From Verrucomicrobiota bacterium (GTDB lineage Bacteria > Verrucomicrobiota > Kiritimatiellia > CAIVKH01), in the NCBI GenBank assembly GCA_024233345.1, contig JACKPT010000013.1:1-64000 (forward strand): DNA of 64,000 nucleotides, in the 5' to 3' direction. Positions 34,180-42,429 of the stretch are shown here, in pieces (within the stretch, counting starts at the first letter, position 1; every line of letters starts with the position of its first letter). Both the position numbers and the translations under genes were made by a program. Below the pieces are notes generated by a model. It saw nothing but the letters and a program-made list of their open reading frames with translations, was not told where the DNA came from and made no database searches.

Positions 34180-34914
34180 ATGGCGTCTCTGGCGATCATC
34201 ATGCCCGCTTACAACGCGGAGAAAACCCTGCCCGGGGTCTTTGCCCGCATCCCGCCTCACCTCAAGGACCGGATCGACCACTATCTGGTGGTGGATGACG
34301 GAAGCCGTGACAACACCTGGGAGGTGATGCAGGAGCTGGCGGCGGGTATCGAACGGTTTGTGCCCCTGCGCCATGAGGTCAATCGAGGCTATGGCGGCGC
34401 GGAGAAAACCCTCCTGCAGGCCGCCCTGGATCGCGGCGCCGACCACATCATCATGCTCCATGCCGATGGGCAGTATTCGCCCGAAAAGCTGGACGAAGTG
34501 ATCGCTGCCCTCGATGCCGGTGCGGATATCGTGCAGGGCTCCCGCTTTCTCGGTGGCGGCGCTCTCAAGGGCGGTATGCCCCTCTACAAGGTCATCGCCA
34601 ATCAAGGCCTGACCTTTTGTGAAAACCTTGTCTTCGGCATGAACCTTGCGGAGTTTCACAGCGGCTATATGTCCTACTCCCGGGCCATGCTTGACGCGGT
34701 TCCCTTCCATGCCCTCAGCGACTCCTTCGACTTCGATCTGGAAATGCTGGTCTGCGCCAAAATCCTTGGCCGCCGTATCGACGAGATCGCCATCCCCACC
34801 ATCTATGCCGATGAGGTATCCCACCTCAACCCGATCCGCTACGGCTTCGATGTCCTCGGCGTCATGGGAAAATACCTTCGCGGCCACTATCGGACATTAT
34901 TGGATGGGCGTTGA
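34180..34914 (+). CDS. ArnC/DPM1-like polyprenyl-phosphate glycosyltransferase (GT2)
   Basis: This is a 244-residue GT2 enzyme. It shows LAIIMPAYNAEKTLPGVFARI, the nucleotide-binding HYLVVDDGSRDNTWEVM, the metal site IIMLHADGQYSPEKLDEVI and the acceptor-loop segment GADIVQGSRFLGGGALKGG. Such enzymes load a sugar onto undecaprenyl or dolichyl phosphate on the cytoplasmic face. No C-terminal membrane helices are present, so it resembles soluble DPM1-type proteins. The gene starts five bases after the ArnA-like gene and completes a three-gene module: sugar-nucleotide synthesis, loading on the carrier lipid, and transfer by the ArnT-like protein. The true sugar is not known. Confidence 0.85.
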   Translation: MASLAIIMPAYNAEKTLPGVFARIPPHLKDRIDHYLVVDDGSRDNTWEVMQELAAGIERFVPLRHEVNRGYGGAEKTLLQAALDRGADHIIMLHADGQYSPEKLDEVIAALDAGADIVQGSRFLGGGALKGGMPLYKVIANQGLTFCENLVFGMNLAEFHSGYMSYSRAMLDAVPFHALSDSFDFDLEMLVCAKILGRRIDEIAIPTIYADEVSHLNPIRYGFDVLGVMGKYLRGHYRTLLDGR

Positions 34915-35163
34915 TGTTGCCCACAGATTGCACGGATCTTCACGGAAATACCTCTCGCGCCAATAGACCGTTGTAGCGCCGATCTCCGAATCGGCGTGGG
35001 TCTCGACCGACGATGCCACTTCCATTTGGACATGGGAACTGCAGTTTGCCGCCCACGAATTGACCCCGCATTGCCAAAGCCCTTGGGTTGTGTAAAGTTT
35101 CCCTGAACCAGAATGGATCGAGATGGGTCTTACGCCCCACAGGATCGGGAAAGGATTTTGAGC
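34915..35163. repeat. 249-base spacer with degenerate dispersed-repeat motifs
   Basis: The left end (CCCACAGATTGCACGGAT, 34919-34936) looks like a degenerate form of an intergenic repeat seen in several phyla. At 34977-34996 a perfect seven-pair hairpin (CGCCGAT, loop CTCCGA, ATCGGCG) follows GTTGTAG. The right end carries the candidate promoter of the peptide-transporter operon. No open frame here is convincing. Being a member of a dispersed family is an inference that needs the rest of the genome. Confidence 0.5.
35071..35098 (+). promoter_or_regulatory. candidate sigma-70 promoter of the Yej-like transporter operon
   Basis: TTGCCA (35071-35076) and TAAAGT (35093-35098) are 16 bases apart. 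The start would fall near 35105, about 60 bases before the ATG at 35164, which itself has an AAAGGA-type ribosome site. The match is five and four of six positions. Confidence 0.42.
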
Positions 35164-36939
35164 ATGAGGAATCGTTTAGTTCTGATGGGAATGTTGTCGG
35201 GATGGGTATGGAGCTTCTCCGCAGGGGCGGCTGACTTACGGTTTCCCCCGCCGGGTTGGAAGGATCAACCCAGCCCACTGGCCTCTCCCCATGCCTACCG
35301 GGGCGGGAATATGAACATCTATGCCGGTCAGTACCCCAAGAGCTTTAACTACTACCTCGACAACAATGTGTTCAGTGGAGACCTGTTCGGATATCTCTAT
35401 GAGAACCTGATCAATCTGAATCCTCTGACCATGGAGTATGAGCCGGGGTTGGCTTCATCGTGGACCATCTCCGAGGACAAGCTGACCTACACCTTTACGC
35501 TGGATAAGGCGGCGGTGTGGAGCGATGGCCAACCGGTCACCGCGGATGATGTGGCCTTTACCTACGAGACCCTGCTCAACCCCGCCAACCTGACCGGCCC
35601 CCATAAGGTCGCGCTGGAGAAGTTCAACCCTCCGGAGGTTCTTGACGAACGGACCATCCGGTTTACCGCCACGGAGGTGCACTGGCGAAATCTGAGTGCG
35701 GTGGGGGGGATGCAGATTCTCCCCAAACATGCGATGGCGGGACAGGATTTCAACCGGATCAACTTTGAATTCCCAGTCGTATCTGGACCCTACCGGATCG
35801 ATGAAATCCAGGAGGGGATCCTGGTCCGGTTGGCCCGTCGCGAAGACTGGTGGGCAGGCAAGCGCGCGTCCGCCGAGGGGGTCCTGAATTTTGATACCCT
35901 GACTTTCCGGTTTTTTGCCGAGCAGGAAAATGCCTTCGAGGCTTTTCGCAAGGGTTTGTTGGATGTGTTCCCGGTCTATATGTCCCGAATCTGGATGAAT
36001 GAGACCTCCGGGGAGCGGTTTGCCAAGAACTGGATTGTGAAACAGAAGGTATACAATGCCAACCCGATTGGCTTTCAGGGGTTCGCGATGAACCTTCGAC
36101 GGCCGCCATTTGATGACCTGCGGGTTCGTCAGGCGCTGGCCCACCTGCTGAACCGGGAGAAACTCAACGAGACCCTGATGTATAACCAGTACTTTCTGCA
36201 CAAGTCCTACTATGAGGACCTGTATGATGAGGCGCATCCCTGCGCCAATCCGGAGTATGGATTCGACAAGGACAAGGCGCGCAAACTGCTCGCCGAAGCG
36301 GGGTGGGAGGTGAATCCCAAGACCGGGTTGCTCGAGAAGGATGGCCAGGCCCTGACCATCCGGTTCCTGACCCGCGATCCCTCCACGGACAAGTTTCTCG
36401 CGGTCTACGCCGAGGATCTCAAGGATGTGGGGATCTCCCTGACCATTGATCGCAAGGATTGGGCCGCCTGGATGAAGGATATGGGCGAGTTCAACTTCGA
36501 CATGACCTGGGCAGCCTGGGGCTCGGGCTTGTTCAAGGATCCTGAGTCGATGTGGCACTCCAAGGAGGCGGAACGCCGGAACGGAAACAACGCGACCGGA
36601 TTCCAGGATGCGGAGGTCGACCAACTGATCGAAAAGCAGAAGAGCATCTTCGATATCAAGGAGCGGAACGCCATCCTGCGCGAGATCGATGCGATCCTGA
36701 CCCGGGAGGTTCCGTATATCCTGTTGTGGAATATCGACTACACCCGGTTGCTCTATTGGAATAAGTTTGGCACTCCGGATACGGTACTTTCCAAATATGG
36801 GGATGAACGTTCGGCGTATGGTCTCTGGTGGTACGATGAGGACCAGGCGGCGGATCTCGAGGCAGCAATGGCGGAGGAACGCGGGCTTCCTCCCAAGCCG
36901 GTGGTGGTTCGGTTCGATGAGGAGTTCCCGGCCCGCTGA
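35164..36939 (+). CDS. yejA: YejA-like peptide/muropeptide-binding protein (SBP family 5)
   Basis: This 591-residue periplasmic solute-binding protein belongs to a peptide ABC importer. The signal peptide (LVLMGMLSGWVWSFSAGA) is followed by the family-5 fold: LASSWTISEDKLTYTFTLDK, VWSDGQPVTADDVAFTYETL, QGFAMNLRRPPFDDLRVRQA and KARKLLAEAGW. The FRFFAEQENAFEAFRKGLLDV segment resembles the YejA/YepA branch more than OppA. Studied YejABEF systems import microcin C-type peptides or peptidoglycan fragments. ATG 35164 is supported by AAAGGA and gives a clean signal peptide; 35113 adds 17 polar residues. It overlaps yejB by the TGATG junction at 36937-36941 and leads a five-gene operon. Confidence 0.85.
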   Translation: MRNRLVLMGMLSGWVWSFSAGAADLRFPPPGWKDQPSPLASPHAYRGGNMNIYAGQYPKSFNYYLDNNVFSGDLFGYLYENLINLNPLTMEYEPGLASSWTISEDKLTYTFTLDKAAVWSDGQPVTADDVAFTYETLLNPANLTGPHKVALEKFNPPEVLDERTIRFTATEVHWRNLSAVGGMQILPKHAMAGQDFNRINFEFPVVSGPYRIDEIQEGILVRLARREDWWAGKRASAEGVLNFDTLTFRFFAEQENAFEAFRKGLLDVFPVYMSRIWMNETSGERFAKNWIVKQKVYNANPIGFQGFAMNLRRPPFDDLRVRQALAHLLNREKLNETLMYNQYFLHKSYYEDLYDEAHPCANPEYGFDKDKARKLLAEAGWEVNPKTGLLEKDGQALTIRFLTRDPSTDKFLAVYAEDLKDVGISLTIDRKDWAAWMKDMGEFNFDMTWAAWGSGLFKDPESMWHSKEAERRNGNNATGFQDAEVDQLIEKQKSIFDIKERNAILREIDAILTREVPYILLWNIDYTRLLYWNKFGTPDTVLSKYGDERSAYGLWWYDEDQAADLEAAMAEERGLPPKPVVVRFDEEFPAR

Positions 36940-37988
36940 TGGAAAGGCTCGAATACTTTGTCCGGCGTCTGCTGCTGATCATTCCGACCTTTATCGGCAT
37001 CACCCTGATTTGTTTCAGCCTGGTCCAGTTTGTCCCCGGAGGACCGGTGGAACAGATGTTGAGCCGGATCCAGGGGATGGGGGCGGGTGAGTCGGGCGCG
37101 GGGGGCTCCGATGCTTCCGCCACCATCACCGAGGAATACCGGCAACAGCTCGAAGCCCATTTTGGTTTCGACCGCCCGCTCTTGGAACGGTACTGGCGCT
37201 GGCTGGTTCACGACCGGATGGGGATGATGATGGAATCCTACAAGTTCCCCAACAAGACGGCGTGGCAGTTGATCTCCGAGCGCTTCCCGGTTTCCCTGAC
37301 CTTCGGCATCGCCGGCTTCGTTCTCAGCTATCTGGTCTGTATCCCTCTGGGCATCTGGAAGGCGCTTCGGCACGGATCCCACTTTGATTTCCTTTCCAGT
37401 GTGATGGTCTACATCGGCTACGCGATCCCCCCGCTGGCCCTGGGCATGTTGTTGAAAATGACCTTGTGCGGAACCGTGGACAGCCTGTGGGACTGGTTTC
37501 CGGTCTATGGGTTCCAGTCCGAGAACTACGCCACCCTGCCGTTCTGGGGGCAGGTTGCCGACCGGTTTATGCACATGGCCCTCCCGGTGTTGTGTTATGT
37601 TGCGGGCAATTTCGCGGTGCTGACTTTGCTGATGAAAAACTCGCTGCTCGACCAGATCGGCAGCGATTACATCCGCACCGTGCTCGCCCGGGGTGGCTCC
37701 TATCACCGGGCGATCTGGGGCCATGCCTTCCGCAATGCCCTGATCCCCATTGCCACCGGATTCGGGGGCATCCTGACCGTGATGTTTGCCGGATCGGTGA
37801 TCATCGAGCAGATCTTCGAAATTCCCGGAATGGGCCGCCTCAGTCTCGAGGCGATTGTCGGGCGGGACTACGCGGTATTCATGGGCAGCCTGGCGATTGG
37901 TTCGCTCCTCGGTTTGGTGGGCAATGTCCTCTCCGACTTCTGTTACGTGCTGATTGATCCCCGGATCAATTTCCAGGAGTCGTCATGA
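36939..37988 (+). CDS. yejB: YejB-like peptide ABC permease
   Basis: This 349-residue inner-membrane permease has the YejB/OppB pattern. The N-terminal helix YFVRRLLLIIPTFIGITLIC is followed by FSLVQFVPGGPVEQMLSRIQ and a periplasmic Ser/Gly-rich loop. The transport core contains FGIAGFVLSYLVCIPLGIWK, and the EAA loop is the RTVLARGGSYHRAIWGHAFRNALIPI region that contacts the ATPase. The VPGGPVEQ motif with the following insertion is specific to the YejB branch. It begins at the A of the yejA stop (TGATG). Downstream, a paired-hairpin repeat separates it from yejE by 157 bases, unusual within a tight operon. Confidence 0.9.
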   Translation: MERLEYFVRRLLLIIPTFIGITLICFSLVQFVPGGPVEQMLSRIQGMGAGESGAGGSDASATITEEYRQQLEAHFGFDRPLLERYWRWLVHDRMGMMMESYKFPNKTAWQLISERFPVSLTFGIAGFVLSYLVCIPLGIWKALRHGSHFDFLSSVMVYIGYAIPPLALGMLLKMTLCGTVDSLWDWFPVYGFQSENYATLPFWGQVADRFMHMALPVLCYVAGNFAVLTLLMKNSLLDQIGSDYIRTVLARGGSYHRAIWGHAFRNALIPIATGFGGILTVMFAGSVIIEQIFEIPGMGRLSLEAIVGRDYAVFMGSLAIGSLLGLVGNVLSDFCYVLIDPRINFQESS

Positions 37989-38034
37989 GGGCTCATGGGG
38001 ATCGCGCGGTCGGGAAGGGGCAGGCCGTCTCAAA

Positions 38035-38117
38035 CGCGGTTTGCCGGGACGGCAAACCCTACCTGCTTGGCTTCATCTCAATGGGCCAGGTAGGGTTCGG
38101 CGTCCCGCCGAACCGTG
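38035..38117. repeat. paired REP-like hairpins inside the yej-like operon
   Basis: Two perfect eight-pair hairpins face each other: GGTTTGCC, loop GGGAC, GGCAAACC (38038-38058) and GGTTCGGC, loop GTCCC, GCCGAACC (38094-38114). The sequences next to them, CTACCTG and CAGGTAG, also pair, so the whole unit is one inverted repeat. The loops are complementary. The stem variants differ at positions that keep pairing. It lies between yejB and yejE, in the untranslated gap. Confidence 0.75.
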
Positions 38118-38145
38118 TTTGCTTACAAAGGATGGTTGGGAATCC

Positions 38146-39738
38146 ATGGTGAAACGCCTCCGCAAAAATCCGCTCGCTTCCAAGCGGTGGTCGCGGTTTC
38201 GGCGCCGCCGCGCCCCCCTCGCATCCCTGATTGCCTTGTCCTGTCTTTTTGCGGTGAGTCTGGTCGCGGAACTGGTGTGTAATGACCGCCCTCTGCTCAT
38301 GCGGTTTGAAGGGGAGTGGCTGGTGCCCTTTCTGCGATTTTATCCTGAGGACCGATTCACCGGAAGCGGGCGGTTTACCCGGACTGACTACAAGCAACTT
38401 GAAATGAGTGACCGGTTCCAGTCCGGCCCGGGAAACTGGATGCTCTGGCCGCCGGTGCCGTATGGACCCAATGAAATTATTGACCCGGCGACGTTGCGCA
38501 ATGAAGAGAAAGTCGCCTTGATCCTGACCCCGGCTCCCCGGGTGGCGTCGCTGGATGTGGATGGAAATGGGCGCATTGTACGTTCGGTTGCCGCTGACTA
38601 TTTTTTCCCGGAGGGGGCGGAGGGGAGGATTCTGCCCGAAGTGTGGCCGGTGCCGGATGCCTTGATGGAGGCGGTGCAAACCAGGTTGAAGAATCAGCCT
38701 GCGGAGCCGCTCGAACTCCAGGTGAACCCGCAATCAGACTCCGGGGTTGCCGTCACGATCTCCATGACCGAATACCATCCACGGTCCCGTGAGCCGCGTT
38801 CGGCGAGGATCACCCTGCGGGAGGATGGACTCGATGCGGGCAAGCGCCAGACGATTCTGGTCTATCGCGATGGCCGGGTTGTGCCCGGGACGGAGTCATT
38901 CTGGGCGGGGTTGTCGGAAGAGGTGCGGAGCGGATTGCTGGCGACTGCCGGTGCGCGTTTTGAGGCGGCGGTGTATCCCGAGCCGGTGGATATTGCCGGG
39001 CAGGCCTGGTCGGTGCAGGCGGTTCTGAATGATGTGCAATTTCCTTTTCCCCCCAGCCGCCGTCACTGGCTGGGCATCGACGCCGCCGGTCGGGACGTGT
39101 TTGCCCGGATTTTGTATGGGATGAGGATTGCCGTTCTGTTTGGGGTCAGCCTGGTGGTCACCACCATGGCCTTGGGAACACTGCTGGGGGGGCTTCAGGG
39201 GTATTATGGAGGTGCGCTGGACCTGATCGGTCAGCGGGTTGTCGAGATCTGGAGTACCCTTCCTTTCCTGTATGTGATGATCCTGCTTGGCTCGGTGTAT
39301 GGCCGAAGTTTCGGGCTGTTGCTGTTTTGCTACGCGCTGTTTAACTGGATTGGCATCTCCATGTATATGCGGGCGGAGTTTCTCCGGTTGCGCAAGCGGT
39401 CCTTTGTCGAGGCGGCCCAATGTCTGGGCATCCCTGCGCCGGCGATTATGTTCCGGCACATCCTGCCGAACGCAATGATTCCCCTGATCACGTTTCTACC
39501 CTTCATGCTGATCGGGGCGATCGGCGCCTTGACCGCGTTGGACTACCTGGGTTTCGGATTGCCCCCGCCAACCCCGAGCTGGGGTGAACTGCTGCACCAG
39601 GCCCAATCGTTTCGCTGGGCTTGGTGGCTGATTTTGTATCCCTCACTGGCCCTGTTCGCCGTGATGATTCTGGTCACGCTGATCGGTGAGGGTATCCGCG
39701 ACGCCTTTGACCCCAAACCCTACAGCAGGATGGAGTAG
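38146..39738 (+). CDS. yejE: YejE-like peptide ABC permease with large periplasmic insertion
   Basis: This is a 530-residue permease. E. coli YejE is about 340 residues. The start resembles it closely (KRWSRFRRRRAPLASLIALS, then ELVCNDRPLLMRFEGEWLVP), and the end of the loop (FPFPPSRRHWLGIDAAGRDV) leads into the transport core: ARILYGMRIAVLFGVSLVV, QGYYGGALDLIGQRVVEIWS, the EAA-type loop AAQCLGIPAPAIMFRHILPN and DYLGFGLPPPTPSWGELL. Between LWPPVPYGPNEI and FPFPPS about 190 extra residues form a soluble, mixed alpha/beta segment facing the periplasm. ATG 38146 is chosen because the longer frame from 37954 would translate the hairpin repeat. Confidence 0.86.
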   Translation: MVKRLRKNPLASKRWSRFRRRRAPLASLIALSCLFAVSLVAELVCNDRPLLMRFEGEWLVPFLRFYPEDRFTGSGRFTRTDYKQLEMSDRFQSGPGNWMLWPPVPYGPNEIIDPATLRNEEKVALILTPAPRVASLDVDGNGRIVRSVAADYFFPEGAEGRILPEVWPVPDALMEAVQTRLKNQPAEPLELQVNPQSDSGVAVTISMTEYHPRSREPRSARITLREDGLDAGKRQTILVYRDGRVVPGTESFWAGLSEEVRSGLLATAGARFEAAVYPEPVDIAGQAWSVQAVLNDVQFPFPPSRRHWLGIDAAGRDVFARILYGMRIAVLFGVSLVVTTMALGTLLGGLQGYYGGALDLIGQRVVEIWSTLPFLYVMILLGSVYGRSFGLLLFCYALFNWIGISMYMRAEFLRLRKRSFVEAAQCLGIPAPAIMFRHILPNAMIPLITFLPFMLIGAIGALTALDYLGFGLPPPTPSWGELLHQAQSFRWAWWLILYPSLALFAVMILVTLIGEGIRDAFDPKPYSRME

Positions 39739-39770
39739 CATGAACCGGGTGCTGGATGCTGGAGGTGGTT

Positions 39771-40778
39771 ATGACTGAATCTTTGCTCCGGGTGGAGGAT
39801 TTGTCGGTCTCATTCCGGACCGAAGAGGGGGTGCTGCGGGCAGTGGATCGGGTCTCCTTCGACATCCGCAAGGGCGAGGTCCTGGGGCTTGTCGGGGAAT
39901 CGGGGTGCGGGAAGTCGGTCACGGCGATGAGTCTGCTCCGGTTGATACCCTGTCCTCCCGGTGCCATCGACGGGGGCAGGGTCTGGTGGAATGGGCGCGA
40001 CTTGTTACAGTTATCCCCCTCGGAGATGCGGGCGATTCGCGGTCGCGAGATCAGTTTTATTTTTCAGGAACCGATGACCGCCTTGTCGCCCTTGCATCGA
40101 ATCGGTAAGCAATTGGTGGAGGCTCAGCGGCTGCACCTTCCCATCGCCAAGGCCGAGGCGTGGGAACGGGGGGTGGCCTGGTTGCGCAAGGTGGGCATTT
40201 CCGACCCAGAAAGCCGAATGCTGGCTTACCCGCATCAGCTTTCCGGCGGGATGCGTCAGCGGGTGATGATTGCCATGGCCCTGATTCTGGAGCCGAAGCT
40301 GATTATTGCCGACGAACCGACCACCGCGCTGGACGTGACGATTCAGGCCCAGATTTTGAAGCTGCTCCTGGACCGGAAGTCCAAGGAAACCTCGGTTCTG
40401 TTGATTACCCATGACATGGGGATTGTCTGGGAGGTGTGCGACCGGCTGGCGGTCATGTACGCGTCGGAAATTGTCGAACTGGGCGAAATCGATCAGGTAT
40501 TCGGATCCCCCCGCCACCCATACACCCGCGCCCTGATGGAATCGATTCCCGCGTTTACCAAGCATCACGACCGCCTGCAGACCATTCCCGGTTCGGTTCC
40601 CACGCTTTATGACATCCCCGGCGGGTGCCGGTTCCGGGACCGATGTCCGGTGGCGGTAGAGGCTTGTGCCCTCAGCCATCCGGAGTTGAAAACCTTGATC
40701 CCGGAACAGGCGGTCCGCTGCCTGGTGGCACAGCAACAGGCGGCAAGAGAGGGGGGCGGACATGAGCACGAAGGCTGA
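39771..40778 (+). CDS. peptide ABC transporter ATPase, first half of YejF type
   Basis: This 335-residue OppD-type ATPase has RVEDLSVSFRTEEGVLRAVD and Walker A VGESGCGKSVTAMSLL. The Q-loop IFQEPMTALSPLHRIGKQL, the signature HQLSGGMRQRVMIAMAL, Walker B LIIADEPTTALD and the switch His in LLITHDMGIV follow. The C-terminal oligopeptide-transporter motif carries a Cys cluster (GGCRFRDRCPVAVEACALSHPEL), which in relatives holds an iron-sulfur cluster. In E. coli YejF this half is fused to the second ATPase. Here they are separate, with a 17-base overlap at 40762-40778. GGAGG at 39761-39765 supports ATG 39771; ATG 39756 is the less likely alternative. Confidence 0.9.
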   Translation: MTESLLRVEDLSVSFRTEEGVLRAVDRVSFDIRKGEVLGLVGESGCGKSVTAMSLLRLIPCPPGAIDGGRVWWNGRDLLQLSPSEMRAIRGREISFIFQEPMTALSPLHRIGKQLVEAQRLHLPIAKAEAWERGVAWLRKVGISDPESRMLAYPHQLSGGMRQRVMIAMALILEPKLIIADEPTTALDVTIQAQILKLLLDRKSKETSVLLITHDMGIVWEVCDRLAVMYASEIVELGEIDQVFGSPRHPYTRALMESIPAFTKHHDRLQTIPGSVPTLYDIPGGCRFRDRCPVAVEACALSHPELKTLIPEQAVRCLVAQQQAAREGGGHEHEG

Positions 40779-41742
40779 GCCATTGCTCTCGATCCGCGAT
40801 CTCAAGGTCTGGTTCCCGGTGCAGCGGGGGATCCTGGCCCGGACCGTCGGACATATCCGCGCGGTGGATGGAATTTCCCTGGATATTGGAAGCGGTGAAG
40901 TCCTCGGTCTGGTGGGGGAGTCCGGATGCGGCAAGTCCACCCTCGCCCGGGCCATCATGCTGCTGGAACCACCCCATACAGGCCAGATTTGCTATGGCGG
41001 ACGGGATGTGGTGGGCATGAGCCGTTTACAGCTTCGAGACTATCGTCGTCAGGTCCAGATTGTGTTTCAGGATCCCTTTGCTGCATTGAATCCCCGGCGG
41101 TCGGTTCTGGAAATTGTAACCGAAGGTCCGTTGCAGCACGGGCTGATTGGCCGGGGGGGGGCTGTGTCGGCCTGCGGGCAACTGCTTCGGGATGTCGGCC
41201 TTCATGAAGATGCCATGTATCGGTATCCGCATGAATTTTCCGGGGGGCAGCGGCAGCGCATCTGTATTGCGCGTGCCTTGTCGGTTCGTCCCAAGTTACT
41301 GGTATGCGATGAGGCCTTGAGCGCACTCGATGTTTCGGTGCAGGCGCAAGTGTTGAATCTGCTGAAGGATCTCAAGGAGAAGTACGGGTTGTCGTACCTT
41401 TTCATCACCCATGATCTCCATGTGGTCAGGTTTATTGCGGATCGAATTGCCGTGATGTATCTTGGCCGCGTGGTGGAGACGGGGACCCGGGACCAGGTAT
41501 TGGCGACTCCCGCTCACCCTTACACCCAGGCGCTGCTGGCTTCGGCCCCCCAGCCCGGAGGAGTCCGGGGACCCAAGGTCGCCTTGCCCGGAGAGACCCC
41601 GTCGGCCTCTGCGCCTCCACCCGGATGCCGGTTTCATCCCCGCTGCCCGATCGCGGTCGAGACCTGCGCGGTGGTCGATCCTGTCGAGCAGAATGTCCAG
41701 GAGCACAAGGTCCATTGCCATCGCGCTACTTTCCCGGTATAG
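40762..41742 (+). CDS. peptide ABC transporter ATPase, second half of YejF type
   Basis: This 326-residue OppF-type ATPase works with the preceding one as a heterodimer. Motifs are Walker A VGESGCGKSTLARAI, Q-loop VFQDPFAALNPRRSVLEIV, signature HEFSGGQRQRICIARAL and Walker B LLVCDEALSALD. The switch His is in LFITHDLHVVRFI. The C-terminal GCRFHPRCPIAVETCAVVDP again provides the Cys cluster. LKVWFPVQRGILARTVGHIR at the start is the usual OppF N-terminus. With yejA, yejB, yejE and the first ATPase this gives a complete importer of peptides or muropeptides. The start sits inside the previous gene behind a GAGAGG-rich ribosome site. Confidence 0.92.
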   Translation: MSTKAEPLLSIRDLKVWFPVQRGILARTVGHIRAVDGISLDIGSGEVLGLVGESGCGKSTLARAIMLLEPPHTGQICYGGRDVVGMSRLQLRDYRRQVQIVFQDPFAALNPRRSVLEIVTEGPLQHGLIGRGGAVSACGQLLRDVGLHEDAMYRYPHEFSGGQRQRICIARALSVRPKLLVCDEALSALDVSVQAQVLNLLKDLKEKYGLSYLFITHDLHVVRFIADRIAVMYLGRVVETGTRDQVLATPAHPYTQALLASAPQPGGVRGPKVALPGETPSASAPPPGCRFHPRCPIAVETCAVVDPVEQNVQEHKVHCHRATFPV

Positions 41743-41763
41743 TGACTCGTCAGGGAGGTTCGT

Positions 41764-42258
41764 ATGAGCAAAATTATTCTGGTTCGTGATGTGATGGCGA
41801 CCAAGTTGCATACCCTGCAACCGGACATGTCTCTGGTACAGGCGATTGCCATTCTGCTGAAACATAAAATTTCCGGTGCCCCAGTGGTGGACGAAGCCGG
41901 CGATCTCGTTGGGATTATCTCGGAGAAGGACTGCCTGCGCCTGTTTGTCAATGAGGCCTTTTACGATCAGGCGACCGAGGCAAGGGTTGCCGATTACATG
42001 TCGACCGCGATCCAAACCATTGAGGCCGATGCGGATGTGTTCAAGGCCGCCCAGGTTTTTCTCGAAAACTCCTTTCGGCGGTTGCCGGTGCTTGAGGATG
42101 GAAAACTGGTCGGCCAGGTCAGTCGGCGCGACATCCTGCTGGCCAGCTTGAAGCTGGTTCAGGAATCACCGGTCAAAAAAGCCTGGACCGACGCCAAATA
42201 CATTCCGGAAGAGCTGCTGGCGGTTCTCAACAGCAAGTCCTTCTCCAGCCGGGATTGA
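41764..42258 (+). CDS. CBS-domain pair protein
   Basis: This is a 164-residue protein made almost only of two CBS repeats. The first (about 8-68) reads VRDVMATKLHTLQPDMSLVQ and GAPVVDEAGDLVGIISEKDC. The second (about 80-140) reads VADYMSTAIQTIEADADVFK and RRLPVLEDGKLVGQVSRRDI. Such modules form a Bateman fold and usually bind adenosine nucleotides as a sensor. The partner is not visible in the sequence. It lies 21 bases after the transporter ATPase behind a GGGAGG ribosome site, so co-transcription with the importer is possible. A C-terminal helix (SPVKKAWTDAKYIPEELLAV) is outside the domain. Confidence 0.88.
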   Translation: MSKIILVRDVMATKLHTLQPDMSLVQAIAILLKHKISGAPVVDEAGDLVGIISEKDCLRLFVNEAFYDQATEARVADYMSTAIQTIEADADVFKAAQVFLENSFRRLPVLEDGKLVGQVSRRDILLASLKLVQESPVKKAWTDAKYIPEELLAVLNSKSFSSRD

Positions 42259-42429
42259 ATTACCGACAGTCCCGCCCGGCTATCGGGGAAACCCGCATGC
42301 CGATTTACGGTTGTAAACCACGGAAATCCATTGCCGGAGCGGGTCTGTTTTCCGTAGGTTAACAATCCGTAGCGCGCGGATGTGTGCATGGTTCAGATTA
42401 TATTCAACCGGTGAAGAAAGGTAACGAGC

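Noticed and set aside
37954..38145. A longer start for the YejE-type permease, running through the paired hairpins
   Set aside because: The extra 64 residues come from a palindromic repeat and do not resemble any YejE N-terminus; ATG 38146 begins the family-like sequence.
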